Shown here: positions 38,674 through 48,037 of the stretch, piece by piece
Position numbering within the stretch: the stretch's first letter is position 1
Layout of the letters: each line of letters begins with the position of its first letter
Assembly: GCA_947496235.1 (NCBI GenBank)
Contig: CANMCE010000015.1
Location: forward strand, 1-64,000
DNA length: 64,000 bases
Reading direction: 5' to 3'
From: an uncultured Glaciecola sp.
GTDB taxonomy: Bacteria > Pseudomonadota > Gammaproteobacteria > Enterobacterales > Alteromonadaceae
Translations under genes and position numbers: made by a program
Notes under the pieces: model-generated
What the model saw: only the letters and a program-made list of their open reading frames with translations
What the model was told of the DNA's origin: nothing
Databases searched by the model: none

Positions 38674-40647
38674 ATGAAAGAACGTTTGAAATTACTGGTC
38701 AGTAGTATTGCGTTTATCGGTCTGACTTTGTCTTTACCTGCATACTCTGACATCGATAAACCTCTCTTAGAAAAATACGCGAAACACGCTCAATATCTAG
38801 ATATAAAAATATCACCTAATGGTACCTATTTAGCACAAACCTCTAGAAACGAAGATGGTGAAGTTTACCTGACTGTTTTAGATTTGAAAGAACAAAAAAT
38901 TGTCTCAATTTCCCAAGGGCGAGGAAAAGAATCAGTCAATTCTTTTGATTGGGTAAATGATGAACGCTTAGTCCTCGGCATGGCAAGAGAGGTAGGCGCA
39001 CTGGAAAGCCCTGGAGGCACAGGCGAACTAATAGGGATGAATGCTGACGGCAGTAATAATGTCATTTTGACAGGTTGGCGAGCAGAAAGTGGCGATAGAA
39101 GATTTGCCCAAATTATCGATTATTTACCAGAGGATCCTGATACTGTGTTAGTGTTAACACGGGAGCTTACGGGTAAGGACACATATTACGAAATATATAA
39201 AATGAAAGTAAGCAATGGTCGTAAAAGTATTGTCACCCGATTACCTTTAAGAGCTTATCAAGGCGCTGGGGCTCGAGTAATTTTAGACAATAACGGAAAT
39301 GCACTTGCTATGACTGGCGCAAATCCAAATGAAGATAATAAAGAAACCTTGTTAGCCAGAGAATCCGTAGACGCTGAATGGAAAGTCGTAATGGAGAATG
39401 GCGCTTATGAGCCTTCGTTTACACCTTACGTATTTTTAGAAGATAATGAAACCATGATAGGTACAAGTACGTTAGAGACTGATACTTGGTCAATAGCAAC
39501 TTACAACCTTAAAACTAAAAAACATGAGGTACTTGCATCTCATCCTAAAGTGGATATTTCACCTATTCTCTACGAAAAAAATGGTAAAGTAACTGAGGTT
39601 TTAGGCGCAACATATGAATATGATGCCATTGAAGCTATTTTCTTTGGGGGTGTAAAAAACACTGTTGATCAAAGAATTATTGCCAGTTTGAGAAACACTT
39701 TCAAAGGACAAGTTGTTTCAATCACTTCTGCAACTCAAGATAACTCAAAGATAATTATTAGAGTAGGTAACGCGAATAACCCCACTGTGTTTTATCTTTT
39801 TGATAAAAGTATTAGCAAACTAGTTAAGTTAGCAGAAGCGCGCCCATGGTTAAATGAGTTAGATATGCCTGAATCTAAGATAATTACTTACAAATCGCGC
39901 GACGGGTTGGAAATTTCTGCAGTGCTCACTTTGCCTCATGGCGAAGCAAAAGATCTGCCTTTCGTACTTCTGCCTCATGGTGGACCACACGGCATTAAAG
40001 ACACTATCACCGGAATGGATCCTGATGCAAAAGTTCTTGCCTCACACGGATACGCGGTTTTGCAGCCAAATTATCGTGGTTCTGGTGGTTATGGTTTGCC
40101 CTTTTTAAAATCCGGTTTCCGTAATTGGGGAACCAAAATGATTGACGATATGACTGACGGCACTATGTATCTAGTTAATGAAGGTATTGTGGACAAAAAC
40201 AGAATGTGTGTCTACGGTGCGTCATATGGTGGTTATGCTGCTTTACAAAATGTCATTAGAGAACCCGATCTTTATCAATGTACCATTGGATTTGTAGGCG
40301 TATATGACCTTGATATGATGTATGATGAAGGGGATATTCCTGAAAATGATGCCGGTACTAACTATTTAGATCGTATTCTTCCGCCAAAAGGGGAAGCAAG
40401 GGATTTTCAGTCTCCTGTAAAAAATGTGGATAAACTAAAAGTACCTGTGTTTATTATTCAGGGTGAAGATGATCAGCGTGTTCCGAAAGAGCAAGCCTTT
40501 GCATTAAAAGCTGCCCTTGATGCCAAAAATCATCCCTATGAGTGGATGATGAAAGATGGCGAAGGTCACGGTTTCTATAAGCCAGAAAACAACGTTGAAC
40601 GTTGGGAAGCTATGTTGAAATTCTTGGATAAACACACAGCCAAGTAA
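38674..40647 (+). CDS. Exported S9 (prolyl oligopeptidase-type) peptidase
   Basis: 657 residues with a signal peptide (about 1-26). A seven-bladed beta-propeller (about 30-390) precedes an alpha/beta-hydrolase domain. The catalytic triad is S517 (GASYGGY), D600 (EDDQRVP) and H632 (GEGHGFY). Such enzymes clip short peptides, often dipeptides, in the periplasm of marine gammaproteobacteria. It follows a TonB-dependent receptor on the same strand, so it may process imported peptides. RBS AAGGAC. Confidence 0.93.
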   Translation: MKERLKLLVSSIAFIGLTLSLPAYSDIDKPLLEKYAKHAQYLDIKISPNGTYLAQTSRNEDGEVYLTVLDLKEQKIVSISQGRGKESVNSFDWVNDERLVLGMAREVGALESPGGTGELIGMNADGSNNVILTGWRAESGDRRFAQIIDYLPEDPDTVLVLTRELTGKDTYYEIYKMKVSNGRKSIVTRLPLRAYQGAGARVILDNNGNALAMTGANPNEDNKETLLARESVDAEWKVVMENGAYEPSFTPYVFLEDNETMIGTSTLETDTWSIATYNLKTKKHEVLASHPKVDISPILYEKNGKVTEVLGATYEYDAIEAIFFGGVKNTVDQRIIASLRNTFKGQVVSITSATQDNSKIIIRVGNANNPTVFYLFDKSISKLVKLAEARPWLNELDMPESKIITYKSRDGLEISAVLTLPHGEAKDLPFVLLPHGGPHGIKDTITGMDPDAKVLASHGYAVLQPNYRGSGGYGLPFLKSGFRNWGTKMIDDMTDGTMYLVNEGIVDKNRMCVYGASYGGYAALQNVIREPDLYQCTIGFVGVYDLDMMYDEGDIPENDAGTNYLDRILPPKGEARDFQSPVKNVDKLKVPVFIIQGEDDQRVPKEQAFALKAALDAKNHPYEWMMKDGEGHGFYKPENNVERWEAMLKFLDKHTAK

Positions 40648-40670
40648 GCTTATCCAATATATTCCCAAAT

Positions 40671-40702
40671 AAAAATAGCCATTGAAAAATGGCTATTTTT
40701 TT
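40671..40702. terminator. Bidirectional Rho-independent terminator
   Basis: AAAAATAGCCATT-gaaa-AATGGCTATTTTTTT, a 13-bp stem including the A/T ends, between the convergent S9 peptidase and gcdH genes. Confidence 0.9.
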
Positions 40703-40714
40703 ATCTGCTAATTA

Positions 40715-41884
40715 TTAGAAAAAAGCTTGTAAACCTGTTTGGGCTCTACCCAAAATCAAGCCATGAATATCATGTGTGCCTTCATAGGTATTGACAGTTT
40801 CTAAATTAATCATATGACGGATCACATGAAACTCATCACTAATACCATTGCCCCCATGCATGTCTCTGGCTTTTCTAGCTATATCTAATGCCTTTCCACA
40901 GTTGTTTCGTTTAACCATGGAAATCATCGCAGGATCCATCATATTGTCATCAATTAAACGCCCTACCCTGAGAGATGCCTGCAGCCCTAATGTAATCTCT
41001 GTTTGCATGTCAGCGAGTTTTAATTGATATAATTGGGTTGCTGCCAAGGGTTTCTTAAATTGTTTGCGATCCAGTCCGTATTGACGAGCAGCATGCCAAC
41101 AGAATTCTGCGGCCCCTAATACTCCCCAGGAAATGCCATACCTGGCCATATTTAAACAGCTAAATGGCCCCTTTAAACCTGACACATCGGGTAAAATGGC
41201 GTCTTTAGGTACGCTTACATCCTGCATCACAATCTCACCGGTAATGGAAGCTTTTAACGATTGTTTTCCGATGATTTTGGATGTTGATAATCCCTTGAAT
41301 CCCCTTTCTAATATAAATCCGCGGATTTCTTTTTCTGGTAATAATTTAGCCCACACTACAAACACATCGGCAATTGGACTATTGGTGATCCACATTTTAC
41401 TGCCGTTTAACACATACCCAGTTGAGGAGCGTCTGGCGGTTGTTTCCATGCCTGCGGGATCTGACCCTGCGTTGGGTTCTGTTAAACCAAAACAGCCAAT
41501 GGCTTTTCCACTGGCTAGCGCCGGCAAGTACTTTTGTTTTTGCTGTTCACTGCCAAATTTATTGATAGGATGCATGACCAGTGACGATTGCACGCTCATA
41601 GCTGAACGATATCCACTATCAACTCTTTCTATTTCACGCGCTATAAGACCATAGCTAACGTAATTAATACCTGCACATTCATAGCCTTGAATAGTGGCGC
41701 CTAACAATCCTGCATCACCCATTTTTCGCATAATGTCAGGATCAAAGCTTTCTTCGCGATTGGCTAATAAAATACCCGGCATCAGTTCTTGTTGAGCAAA
41801 ATCCTTGGCTGACTGTGCAATCGCACGTTCTTCTTCAGATAATTGATTGTCTAAGAGCAACAAATCTTGCCAATGCTGTAGCAT
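40715..41884 (-). CDS. gcdH: Glutaryl-CoA dehydrogenase
   Basis: 389 residues from the ATG at 41884 (RBS AGGA 8 nt upstream). The longer form starting at 41977 adds 31 unrelated residues and is rejected. It is an FAD acyl-CoA dehydrogenase with the motif [16 protein letters not shown] and the catalytic Glu in [16 protein letters not shown]. It converts glutaryl-CoA to crotonyl-CoA in lysine and tryptophan breakdown. It is downstream of the sugar kinase on the same strand, but its own function does not fit the cell-wall theme of the locus. Confidence 0.9.
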   Translation of the reverse strand: MLQHWQDLLLLDNQLSEEERAIAQSAKDFAQQELMPGILLANREESFDPDIMRKMGDAGLLGATIQGYECAGINYVSYGLIAREIERVDSGYRSAMSVQSSLVMHPINKFGSEQQKQKYLPALASGKAIGCFGLTEPNAGSDPAGMETTARRSSTGYVLNGSKMWITNSPIADVFVVWAKLLPEKEIRGFILERGFKGLSTSKIIGKQSLKASITGEIVMQDVSVPKDAILPDVSGLKGPFSCLNMARYGISWGVLGAAEFCWHAARQYGLDRKQFKKPLAATQLYQLKLADMQTEITLGLQASLRVGRLIDDNMMDPAMISMVKRNNCGKALDIARKARDMHGGNGISDEFHVIRHMINLETVNTYEGTHDIHGLILGRAQTGLQAFF

Positions 41885-41977
41885 AAAGGAATTCCTTAAT
41901 TGGTCAGCCGAGTAGTGTAGTAATTTGAAAAGGTTAACGCCAATAATCTTAATGAATAGTCGCTCTGAAAATACCAA

Positions 41978-42841
41978 TCATGCACTTTCTTGCGCTAATA
42001 AAAATGCCCCGTATTCCGCTGGATTTTCAGTAAGTTGTAGTTCAATTTCGACCTTTTTCGCGTTCAAAAGTTGTAAATAAGTCGAGGCTAATCCACCGTC
42101 TAAGAAAACCGGTAAGTCAGACAGGTTTTGTTTGATCATGCTAATAAGATAATCAGTGCTTTGTTCTAAATAACCTGATGCAAGATGACTACTATTTTTA
42201 TTCGCAATTATAATGCGCGCCAATTGTGCAAATGTGACCGCAGTGGACTTGGCAAATTCGGTGACTATGCTAGATTTGTTATCGCCTATTTTTTCTTGTA
42301 ACGGCGTAAAAATGTTGTCGTAAGCCAATACACCATCTAAAAAAAGTAAATAGTCTTGGATTAACTTTTTACCTAAAAACGCCCCACTTGCATTATCGCC
42401 TAGTAAAAATCCATGGCCTCCAAATTGACTTATTTCGCCATCAAAATATCTTGCCATGCTAGAGCCTGTGCCCGTTACAACCAAACCACAATTTTGGTTG
42501 TTGTTTGCGGCCACACAAGAAGCTTGTAAGTCGGAAAATACCAAGACATTTTTATATTGACTAAAATGGTCTTTAAATGCCATACGAGCAGAAGATATAA
42601 AAGCGCCGGCACATCCCGCACTTAAAATACACAATTCTGGTTTCTCGATTTTGTTTAACACTTGTTCTTGAGTAAATATTTGCTCAATTGCATCTTGGAT
42701 ATTTGCCATAGCCAATGGAAAATCGGAAAAAATATTCGCGGGACCAGTCACGCTAAACGCAACAATTTCACCCTCAGGCGAATATAAACAAGCGCGACAT
42801 TTGGTACCACCGCCATCAATGGCAATTACATAGTCAGACAT
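41978..42841 (-). CDS. BadF/BadG-type N-acetyl-hexosamine kinase (candidate MurNAc/GlcNAc kinase)
   Basis: 287 residues. Phosphate-1 motif IDGGGTKCRACLY (residues 7-19) and adenosine-side motif VVTGTGSSMARY mark the ASKHA kinase fold of the BadF/BadG family. That family includes MurK of Clostridium, which phosphorylates both MurNAc and GlcNAc. MurQ, encoded at 48030, needs MurNAc 6-phosphate, and no other kinase is present, so this gene is the best candidate to supply it (inference). It diverges from the six-gene operon at 42933 over a 91-bp gap that holds the shared inverted repeat. The specificity cannot be read from sequence. Confidence 0.85.
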   Translation of the reverse strand: MSDYVIAIDGGGTKCRACLYSPEGEIVAFSVTGPANIFSDFPLAMANIQDAIEQIFTQEQVLNKIEKPELCILSAGCAGAFISSARMAFKDHFSQYKNVLVFSDLQASCVAANNNQNCGLVVTGTGSSMARYFDGEISQFGGHGFLLGDNASGAFLGKKLIQDYLLFLDGVLAYDNIFTPLQEKIGDNKSSIVTEFAKSTAVTFAQLARIIIANKNSSHLASGYLEQSTDYLISMIKQNLSDLPVFLDGGLASTYLQLLNAKKVEIELQLTENPAEYGAFLLAQESA

Positions 42842-42866
42842 TCATTGACCTTTTTTGTATATTTAT

Positions 42867-42931
42867 TTGACTTTACCTGATATAAAAGCATTAATAAATT
42901 ATTCCATATTTTTAACTTTAACAAGAATAAT
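42867..42931. promoter_or_regulatory. Divergent promoter region with TTATTC-N20-GAATAA inverted repeat
   Basis: ATTATTC (42898-42904) and GAATAAT (42925-42931) are perfect 7-base inverted arms with exactly 20 bp between them. The same layout with the same spacing occurs at 52149-52182 beside the RpiR-type regulator gene. A possible plus-strand promoter, TTGACT (42867-42872) and TTAATA (42891-42896), has 18-bp spacing and would start transcription inside the repeat. It is read as an operator for that regulator. Confidence 0.65.
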
Positions 42932-42932
42932 C

Positions 42933-44240
42933 ATGAAAAATGCGAGTAAAAATCAATTTTTGCCCCTCAGGCTACCTGTTTTTCTGGGTTTTCTGAGTTG
43001 TTTGGCATCTGTTTTTACTTCTGCATCAGAGACAAATCAAGACAGTAATCAAGATTTTTATTCCAACACTATGATCACTTTACCCTATATTCCTGCTAAT
43101 ACAGAAAATAGAAATATTTCGTGCGAACTACCTTTAACGAGTTCGGAAAATCATAGTACAAGCGAAGACATAAATTACCATCAATATGGCTGGGAAAAAC
43201 GAGTATCTGCAGATTGGGATTTTTTTGACATCCCTAGCAAATTAGGCAAAATATTGATAATCGACATCGTACAAACGGCCGAAGGTCCGGCTTATCGTTA
43301 TTTAGCCAATGGTACAAGTCAAGAATTATACGAGCCTTGGAGTTCATCCAAGGTATTTGCCTATACAGGCGCGCTATCAAAGATGCGCGAACAGCAAATT
43401 GGCGTACCTGCTACCGTTGGAGACACAAATGTGTCTGACATGATCACAGGCATACATAGCTATGAAGCCTTTGGTACTGCTAGCGGCGAGTCCAATAAGT
43501 TAGCTACCTTTTTCGCCAACTTGGCTGGCAGAGATTATCTTACTTCTTTGTTTTTCGATAACTGGTTAAAACTCAAGCATGATCATGTTTATTTTCGAGG
43601 GGCTTATGGACCAGAAGCCTTTGTCCCTTCATCATTCACATGGAATCCTGATGATGCTGAGTCAGTAAAAATAACCCCATACATGCAGGCGCAAGATGAC
43701 CCTGGTTACTTGGCTTACAAATGCACCGATTGCGGACTAACTGGCAACAAACCAATGACAACTTTGGCCCAAGCTGAATGGTTAAAACGATTGGCAATGC
43801 ATCAAGCAGACAGTGCTACACAAATGCCGAATCTCACATCAGACGATATTGCCAGCCTGTTCTACGGCACGGGAAACTCTATTTCAAATGACACCATGGC
43901 AGGGATGACCTTGGGTATCTCAACCATGTTGCATAATGCAATCGCCAGCCAACTAGATTCACAAAAAAGTCCCAAACAAGCCTTGGATGATTTTTCGGAT
44001 GGCAATTGGCGTGTGTTCCAAAAAATCGGCTGGGGACCAAGTGAAACCCGTGGTACTACTGAAAATGTTGTACTAGCGCATGTGTGTTTACCGTCTAAAA
44101 CTGGTGGTTATCAATTTACTATTGCGGCGCAAACGGCTATTGAAGGTCAAAGCGAAGATTTATTACCTAACACAGGAAAACAGATGCAAAGCTTGCTAAA
44201 TCAAGCCTTAGCAAGTTACACAACTTTTAAAGCACAATAA
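42933..44240 (+). CDS. Exported class A beta-lactamase-like protein, unknown activity
   Basis: About 435 residues from the ATG at 42933, giving a signal peptide (about 1-31). A longer start at 42855 is possible but would overlap the promoter region. S137-S-S-K140 (EPWSSSKVFAY) is a serine-hydrolase SxxK motif. Further on, SNKLATFFANLAG resembles the SDN helix of class A enzymes, and KIGWGPSETRG followed by NVVLAHVCLP resembles the KTG strand, with Ile replacing Thr. The usual SxN triad is not clean, so it may act on peptidoglycan (carboxypeptidase-like) or be a binding protein. First gene of the operon, its stop overlapping the epimerase start (TAATG). Confidence 0.75.
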   Translation: MKNASKNQFLPLRLPVFLGFLSCLASVFTSASETNQDSNQDFYSNTMITLPYIPANTENRNISCELPLTSSENHSTSEDINYHQYGWEKRVSADWDFFDIPSKLGKILIIDIVQTAEGPAYRYLANGTSQELYEPWSSSKVFAYTGALSKMREQQIGVPATVGDTNVSDMITGIHSYEAFGTASGESNKLATFFANLAGRDYLTSLFFDNWLKLKHDHVYFRGAYGPEAFVPSSFTWNPDDAESVKITPYMQAQDDPGYLAYKCTDCGLTGNKPMTTLAQAEWLKRLAMHQADSATQMPNLTSDDIASLFYGTGNSISNDTMAGMTLGISTMLHNAIASQLDSQKSPKQALDDFSDGNWRVFQKIGWGPSETRGTTENVVLAHVCLPSKTGGYQFTIAAQTAIEGQSEDLLPNTGKQMQSLLNQALASYTTFKAQ

Positions 44241-45367
44241 TGACAGAAAATACAATAACAAGAATAAGCTTACATAGTCTGACGGTTCCATTAAAAACAC
44301 CCTTTCGCACTGCGGTAAGGGAAGTAAATGCAATTGAAGATTTGGTGGTTGTGATTGAACTGGCGTCTGGACTTTGTGGCATAGGATCGACCCCTTCTAC
44401 GCCACAAATTACAGGACAAGATCATGCTAGTGTTATTCAAGAAATAATTGAGCTTTCAGCTGAGCTACTGAATAAAAAAGTATCGGTGAAAAGTCCTGAA
44501 ACTTTGCTAAATGGCTTTACTTCTATTGGAGTGAACACAAAATGTGCCCTTGAAATAGCACTTTACGATATAGCAGCCAAGCTAGAAGGAAAGCCTTTAT
44601 TTCGGTATTTGAATGGTGATTTCTCATTAGATAATCAATTAACCACTGATATCACTATAAGTGCAAATGCATTGGATAAAATGCTCGTGGATACCAACAC
44701 AGCGTTTTCCGATGGATACCGCTGTTTTAAAATAAAAACCGGCAAATATATTGAGCAGGATAAGGACAACTTATTCGCTTTGCATGAACACTTAAAGTCG
44801 CTAGATCAAGATTGCCAAATTAGAATAGACGCTAACCAGGGCTGGACCGTAGATGAAAGCATTGACGTTATGCAAGCCCTCGAATCAGCAGGCTGTCAAT
44901 TTGAGTTATTGGAACAACCCGTAAAGGCAGAGGATATTCAAGGCTTAAAAACGATAAAGACAAAGATTAAAACCCCAGTAATGGCGGATGAATCAGCCTT
45001 TTCGCTGGCACAAGTTAAACATCTTGTGGAACAACAAGCCGTGGATATTATCAATATTAAATTGGTAAAAACAGGCGGTTTGTCTGAGGCAATAAAAATT
45101 GCAGAATATTGTCGCCAAAACAAGGTTGTTTGTATGATGGGGTGTATGCTCGAAGGCAGCATAGGCGTTGCCGCAGCTGCACATTTTAGTAAAAGTCAGC
45201 AAGAAACTATAAGGTTTATTGATTTGGATGGACCTACATTAGGCAAGTATGATCCTATTCACGCAACCTTGTTTGAAAATGCAAAAATTGTCTTAAACAG
45301 AACTCCTGGCTTGGGAATACCGACAACAAAAATATTATCGAATACTTTGTATTCTTTCGAAGCTTAA
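44240..45367 (+). CDS. L-Ala-D/L-Glu epimerase
   Basis: 375 residues, enolase superfamily, no signal peptide, so cytoplasmic. Catalytic lysines K164/K166 (KIKTGK) and K274 (NIKLVKTGG), metal ligands D198 (DANQGW), E225 (LEQP) and D250 (MADESAF) have the spacing of E. coli YcjG. That enzyme converts the L-Ala-D-Glu released from peptidoglycan to L-Ala-L-Glu. Directly coupled to the upstream gene by a 1-bp overlap, and followed by alanine racemase; both make L-amino acids from wall peptides. Confidence 0.93.
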   Translation: MTENTITRISLHSLTVPLKTPFRTAVREVNAIEDLVVVIELASGLCGIGSTPSTPQITGQDHASVIQEIIELSAELLNKKVSVKSPETLLNGFTSIGVNTKCALEIALYDIAAKLEGKPLFRYLNGDFSLDNQLTTDITISANALDKMLVDTNTAFSDGYRCFKIKTGKYIEQDKDNLFALHEHLKSLDQDCQIRIDANQGWTVDESIDVMQALESAGCQFELLEQPVKAEDIQGLKTIKTKIKTPVMADESAFSLAQVKHLVEQQAVDIINIKLVKTGGLSEAIKIAEYCRQNKVVCMMGCMLEGSIGVAAAAHFSKSQQETIRFIDLDGPTLGKYDPIHATLFENAKIVLNRTPGLGIPTTKILSNTLYSFEA

Positions 45368-45381
45368 CTAAAGGAAAGAGC

Positions 45382-46470
45382 TTGACTAGAAAAACACACG
45401 CGTTAATTGACCTTAATGCCATTGCATCTAATTTCGAGAAGGTAAGTCGACTGGCGCCTGAAAGTCAGCACGTTGCCGTGGTTAAGGCCAATAGTTATGG
45501 AAATGGTGCTATTCAGGTGGCTAAAAAACTGTCATCTCGCGCAGATATGCTAGCCGTGGCATTTTTTGAAGAAGCCTTAGCCTTGCGTAAAGCAAACGTG
45601 TCCTTACCCATTTTGATTCTTCAAGGGCCACATTCTGCTGAAGATTTGGAATATACAAGAACCCATAACTTACATTGGATGTTGCATCAAGAGGAGCAAC
45701 TACAATGGTTTATTTCCGCTGATAGTGAATATTGCCTGCAAGGTCATCAGTGGATAAAGTTTGATACTGGCATGCACAGGTTAGGTTTCCCGATAGAAAA
45801 GTTCGAAACTTTAGAACAAGACTACCCTCAGGTATTTAATACATCTGCGGTAATTGCTACTCATCTCGCCCGTGCCGATGAAGTGGATCAAGGACCTGCA
45901 TCAGAGCAAATTCATCGCTTTTTATCTCATGTTGATAAGCAAAAATACGCTACGTCAATTGCAAATTCAGCTGGCACTATTGCATTCCCTATGGCGCGGG
46001 CAAATTTCAATAGATTGGGTATCAGCCTTTATGGCTCAAGTCCATTTGATGCAAGTGTACCTTATGACTTAGCCCCTGTGATGCATCTTTATGCGCCAAT
46101 AATTTCCATCAGAGAAGTGCCTGCCGGAGATACCGTGGGATATGCAGGTAGTTGGCAGGCAAAGCAAAACAGTAAAATTGCGACGGTTTCTATTGGTTAT
46201 GCAGATGGATATCCTCGTCATTTCCCCTCAGGTACCAAAGCTAGCCTAAATGGACAAGATATCTATTTAGCCGGCAGAGTCTCGATGGACATGCTTACTT
46301 TTGATGTCACTCATGTAGAAAATGTAAATCTGGGCGACATGGTGGAATTATGGGGAGCAAACGTCTGTATCAACGAATTAGCAGCATCTATCAATACTAT
46401 TGGATATGAATTAATGACAAGAGTTTCTAATCGCGTTCCTCGCTTGTATCTAGGAGAAAACAATGATTGA
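45382..46470 (+). CDS. alr: Alanine racemase
   Basis: 362 residues with a TTG start behind AAAGGAAAGAG. K35 in VVKANSYGNG binds pyridoxal phosphate, and the catalytic Tyr lies in VGYAGSW, followed by IGYADGYPRHFPS. It interconverts L- and D-Ala. Its place inside this operon suggests catabolic use of D-Ala freed from stem peptides, in addition to or instead of biosynthesis (inference). Its 3' end overlaps the transporter gene by 8 bp, indicating translational coupling. Confidence 0.95.
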   Translation: MTRKTHALIDLNAIASNFEKVSRLAPESQHVAVVKANSYGNGAIQVAKKLSSRADMLAVAFFEEALALRKANVSLPILILQGPHSAEDLEYTRTHNLHWMLHQEEQLQWFISADSEYCLQGHQWIKFDTGMHRLGFPIEKFETLEQDYPQVFNTSAVIATHLARADEVDQGPASEQIHRFLSHVDKQKYATSIANSAGTIAFPMARANFNRLGISLYGSSPFDASVPYDLAPVMHLYAPIISIREVPAGDTVGYAGSWQAKQNSKIATVSIGYADGYPRHFPSGTKASLNGQDIYLAGRVSMDMLTFDVTHVENVNLGDMVELWGANVCINELAASINTIGYELMTRVSNRVPRLYLGENND

Positions 46471-48037
46471 TCAGTTTTCACTTTTAGATTGGTCAATTTT
46501 CGCCGCGTATGCACTAATTTTGCTCGGCACGGGTGTATATTTAAATAAGAGTGCCAATGACAGCCAAGACTACTTTTTGGGTGGTAACAAGATGTCTTTA
46601 TGGGCCGTTGCTGTTTCTGTGTTGGCAACGTCACAATCTGCAGCGACATTTCTAGGCGGACCTGACCAAGGTTATAGAGGCAACTTAACTTACCTTTCCT
46701 CAAATCTAGCCGGGGTGGTGGCGGCGATTTTTGTGGCCAAATTTCTGTTACCAAAATTTTACCAATATCGAGTTTTTACGGTGTATGAATTACTCGGTAA
46801 ACGCTTTGGCGAAAACGCCATGTATCAGGCTGGTTTGGTATATTTATTTGGTCGTTTGTTTGCCAGTGGCGCTCGATTATTTATGGCTGCTATCGCCATT
46901 GCAATGATTCTGTTTGGGGATATTGCACCGGGTAGCGTGATGATATCCATTCTGATCATCGCCGCTGTTGGTTTTGCCTACACAGTTTACGGCGGAATCC
47001 GTAGTGTTATTTATTCAGACGTAGTTCAGTGTGTATTGTATGTTGGCGCTGCTACCATGGTTCTTATCTATTTGCTTACCAGTATCCCTGCTGATTTTTC
47101 AAGTATTATGCAGGCATTACAAAACCCTGCACCAGGGGAACAATCAAAACTCACCTTCTTTGATTTTTCTTTAGATTTCAGCAGTGCCGGCGTATTTTCA
47201 ATATGGTCAGTGCTGACTGGCTTTGTCCTACTTAACATAGCGGCCTTTGGTTTGGACCAAGACGTTTCTCAACGAATGCTGACTTGTAAAGATGCGAATA
47301 GCGCGACCAAGGCTTTGGTCACCTCAATTATTATGGGAATTCCGGTTGTATTAATTTTCATGTGTATTGGCTTGTTGCTGTACATATATTACCAACGACC
47401 AGAATTGATGATGACAGCCTCAGGCTCCCCTATCCCCGAGTTCCAAGGCCAAACAGTGACTATCTTTATGTATTATGTATTGACGGATTTGCCTAACGGG
47501 ATAAAAGCTGTTGTTACTATTGGCATAATTGCGGCAGCCCTATCTACGCTAAACTCGGGCTTAAACTCGATGGCGTCGGTGGCAGTGCAAGACATTTATA
47601 AAGATTGGATAAAGAAAGGTCAACCCTTAAGCGAACAACATCTGGTCGCAGCCGGACGAGTTGCTATGGGAATAGTGGCGTTAGCATTAAGTGCTATGGC
47701 AGCGCTTTGCTATTACTGGCAGCAATACACTGATATGCCGTTACTAAATTTTGCATTAAGTGTAATGGTATTTTCCTATAGCGGCTTGCTGGGAATCTAT
47801 TTTACCGCACTCTTTACCAACAGAGGCTCTTCTAGAAGTATTCTATTAGCGCTTATTTTCGGATTTTTAACCCCTTTAAGTATGCAACCTTATATTATGA
47901 GTCTGTATCCAGAATCACTGCAGTTTGATCTCGGATTTTCATGGCAACTTATTATCGGAACATTAGTGAGTTTAAGTATTTGTATGTCGGCTAAATCAAC
48001 AAATGCCAACTGGCAACAGGAGAGAATGGATGGATAA
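46463..48037 (+). CDS. Sodium:solute symporter (SSS family), candidate MurNAc or muropeptide transporter
   Basis: 524 residues with about 13 predicted membrane helices. SSS hallmarks are QDYFLGG and MSLWAVAVSVLATSQSAATF in the first helices, and AALSTLNSGLNSMASVAVQDIY in the helix 8 region that forms the sodium site. The start overlaps alr and the stop overlaps murQ by 8 bp each. The neighbours suggest that it imports MurNAc or a MurNAc-containing sugar. A MurT transporter next to murK and murQ is known in Tannerella, but homology to it was not tested. Confidence 0.88.
   Translation: MIDQFSLLDWSIFAAYALILLGTGVYLNKSANDSQDYFLGGNKMSLWAVAVSVLATSQSAATFLGGPDQGYRGNLTYLSSNLAGVVAAIFVAKFLLPKFYQYRVFTVYELLGKRFGENAMYQAGLVYLFGRLFASGARLFMAAIAIAMILFGDIAPGSVMISILIIAAVGFAYTVYGGIRSVIYSDVVQCVLYVGAATMVLIYLLTSIPADFSSIMQALQNPAPGEQSKLTFFDFSLDFSSAGVFSIWSVLTGFVLLNIAAFGLDQDVSQRMLTCKDANSATKALVTSIIMGIPVVLIFMCIGLLLYIYYQRPELMMTASGSPIPEFQGQTVTIFMYYVLTDLPNGIKAVVTIGIIAAALSTLNSGLNSMASVAVQDIYKDWIKKGQPLSEQHLVAAGRVAMGIVALALSAMAALCYYWQQYTDMPLLNFALSVMVFSYSGLLGIYFTALFTNRGSSRSILLALIFGFLTPLSMQPYIMSLYPESLQFDLGFSWQLIIGTLVSLSICMSAKSTNANWQQERMDG

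Noticed and set aside
41885-41977. N-terminal extension of glutaryl-CoA dehydrogenase
   Set aside because: The ATG at 41884 has a ribosome-binding site and fits the family; the extension is unrelated sequence.
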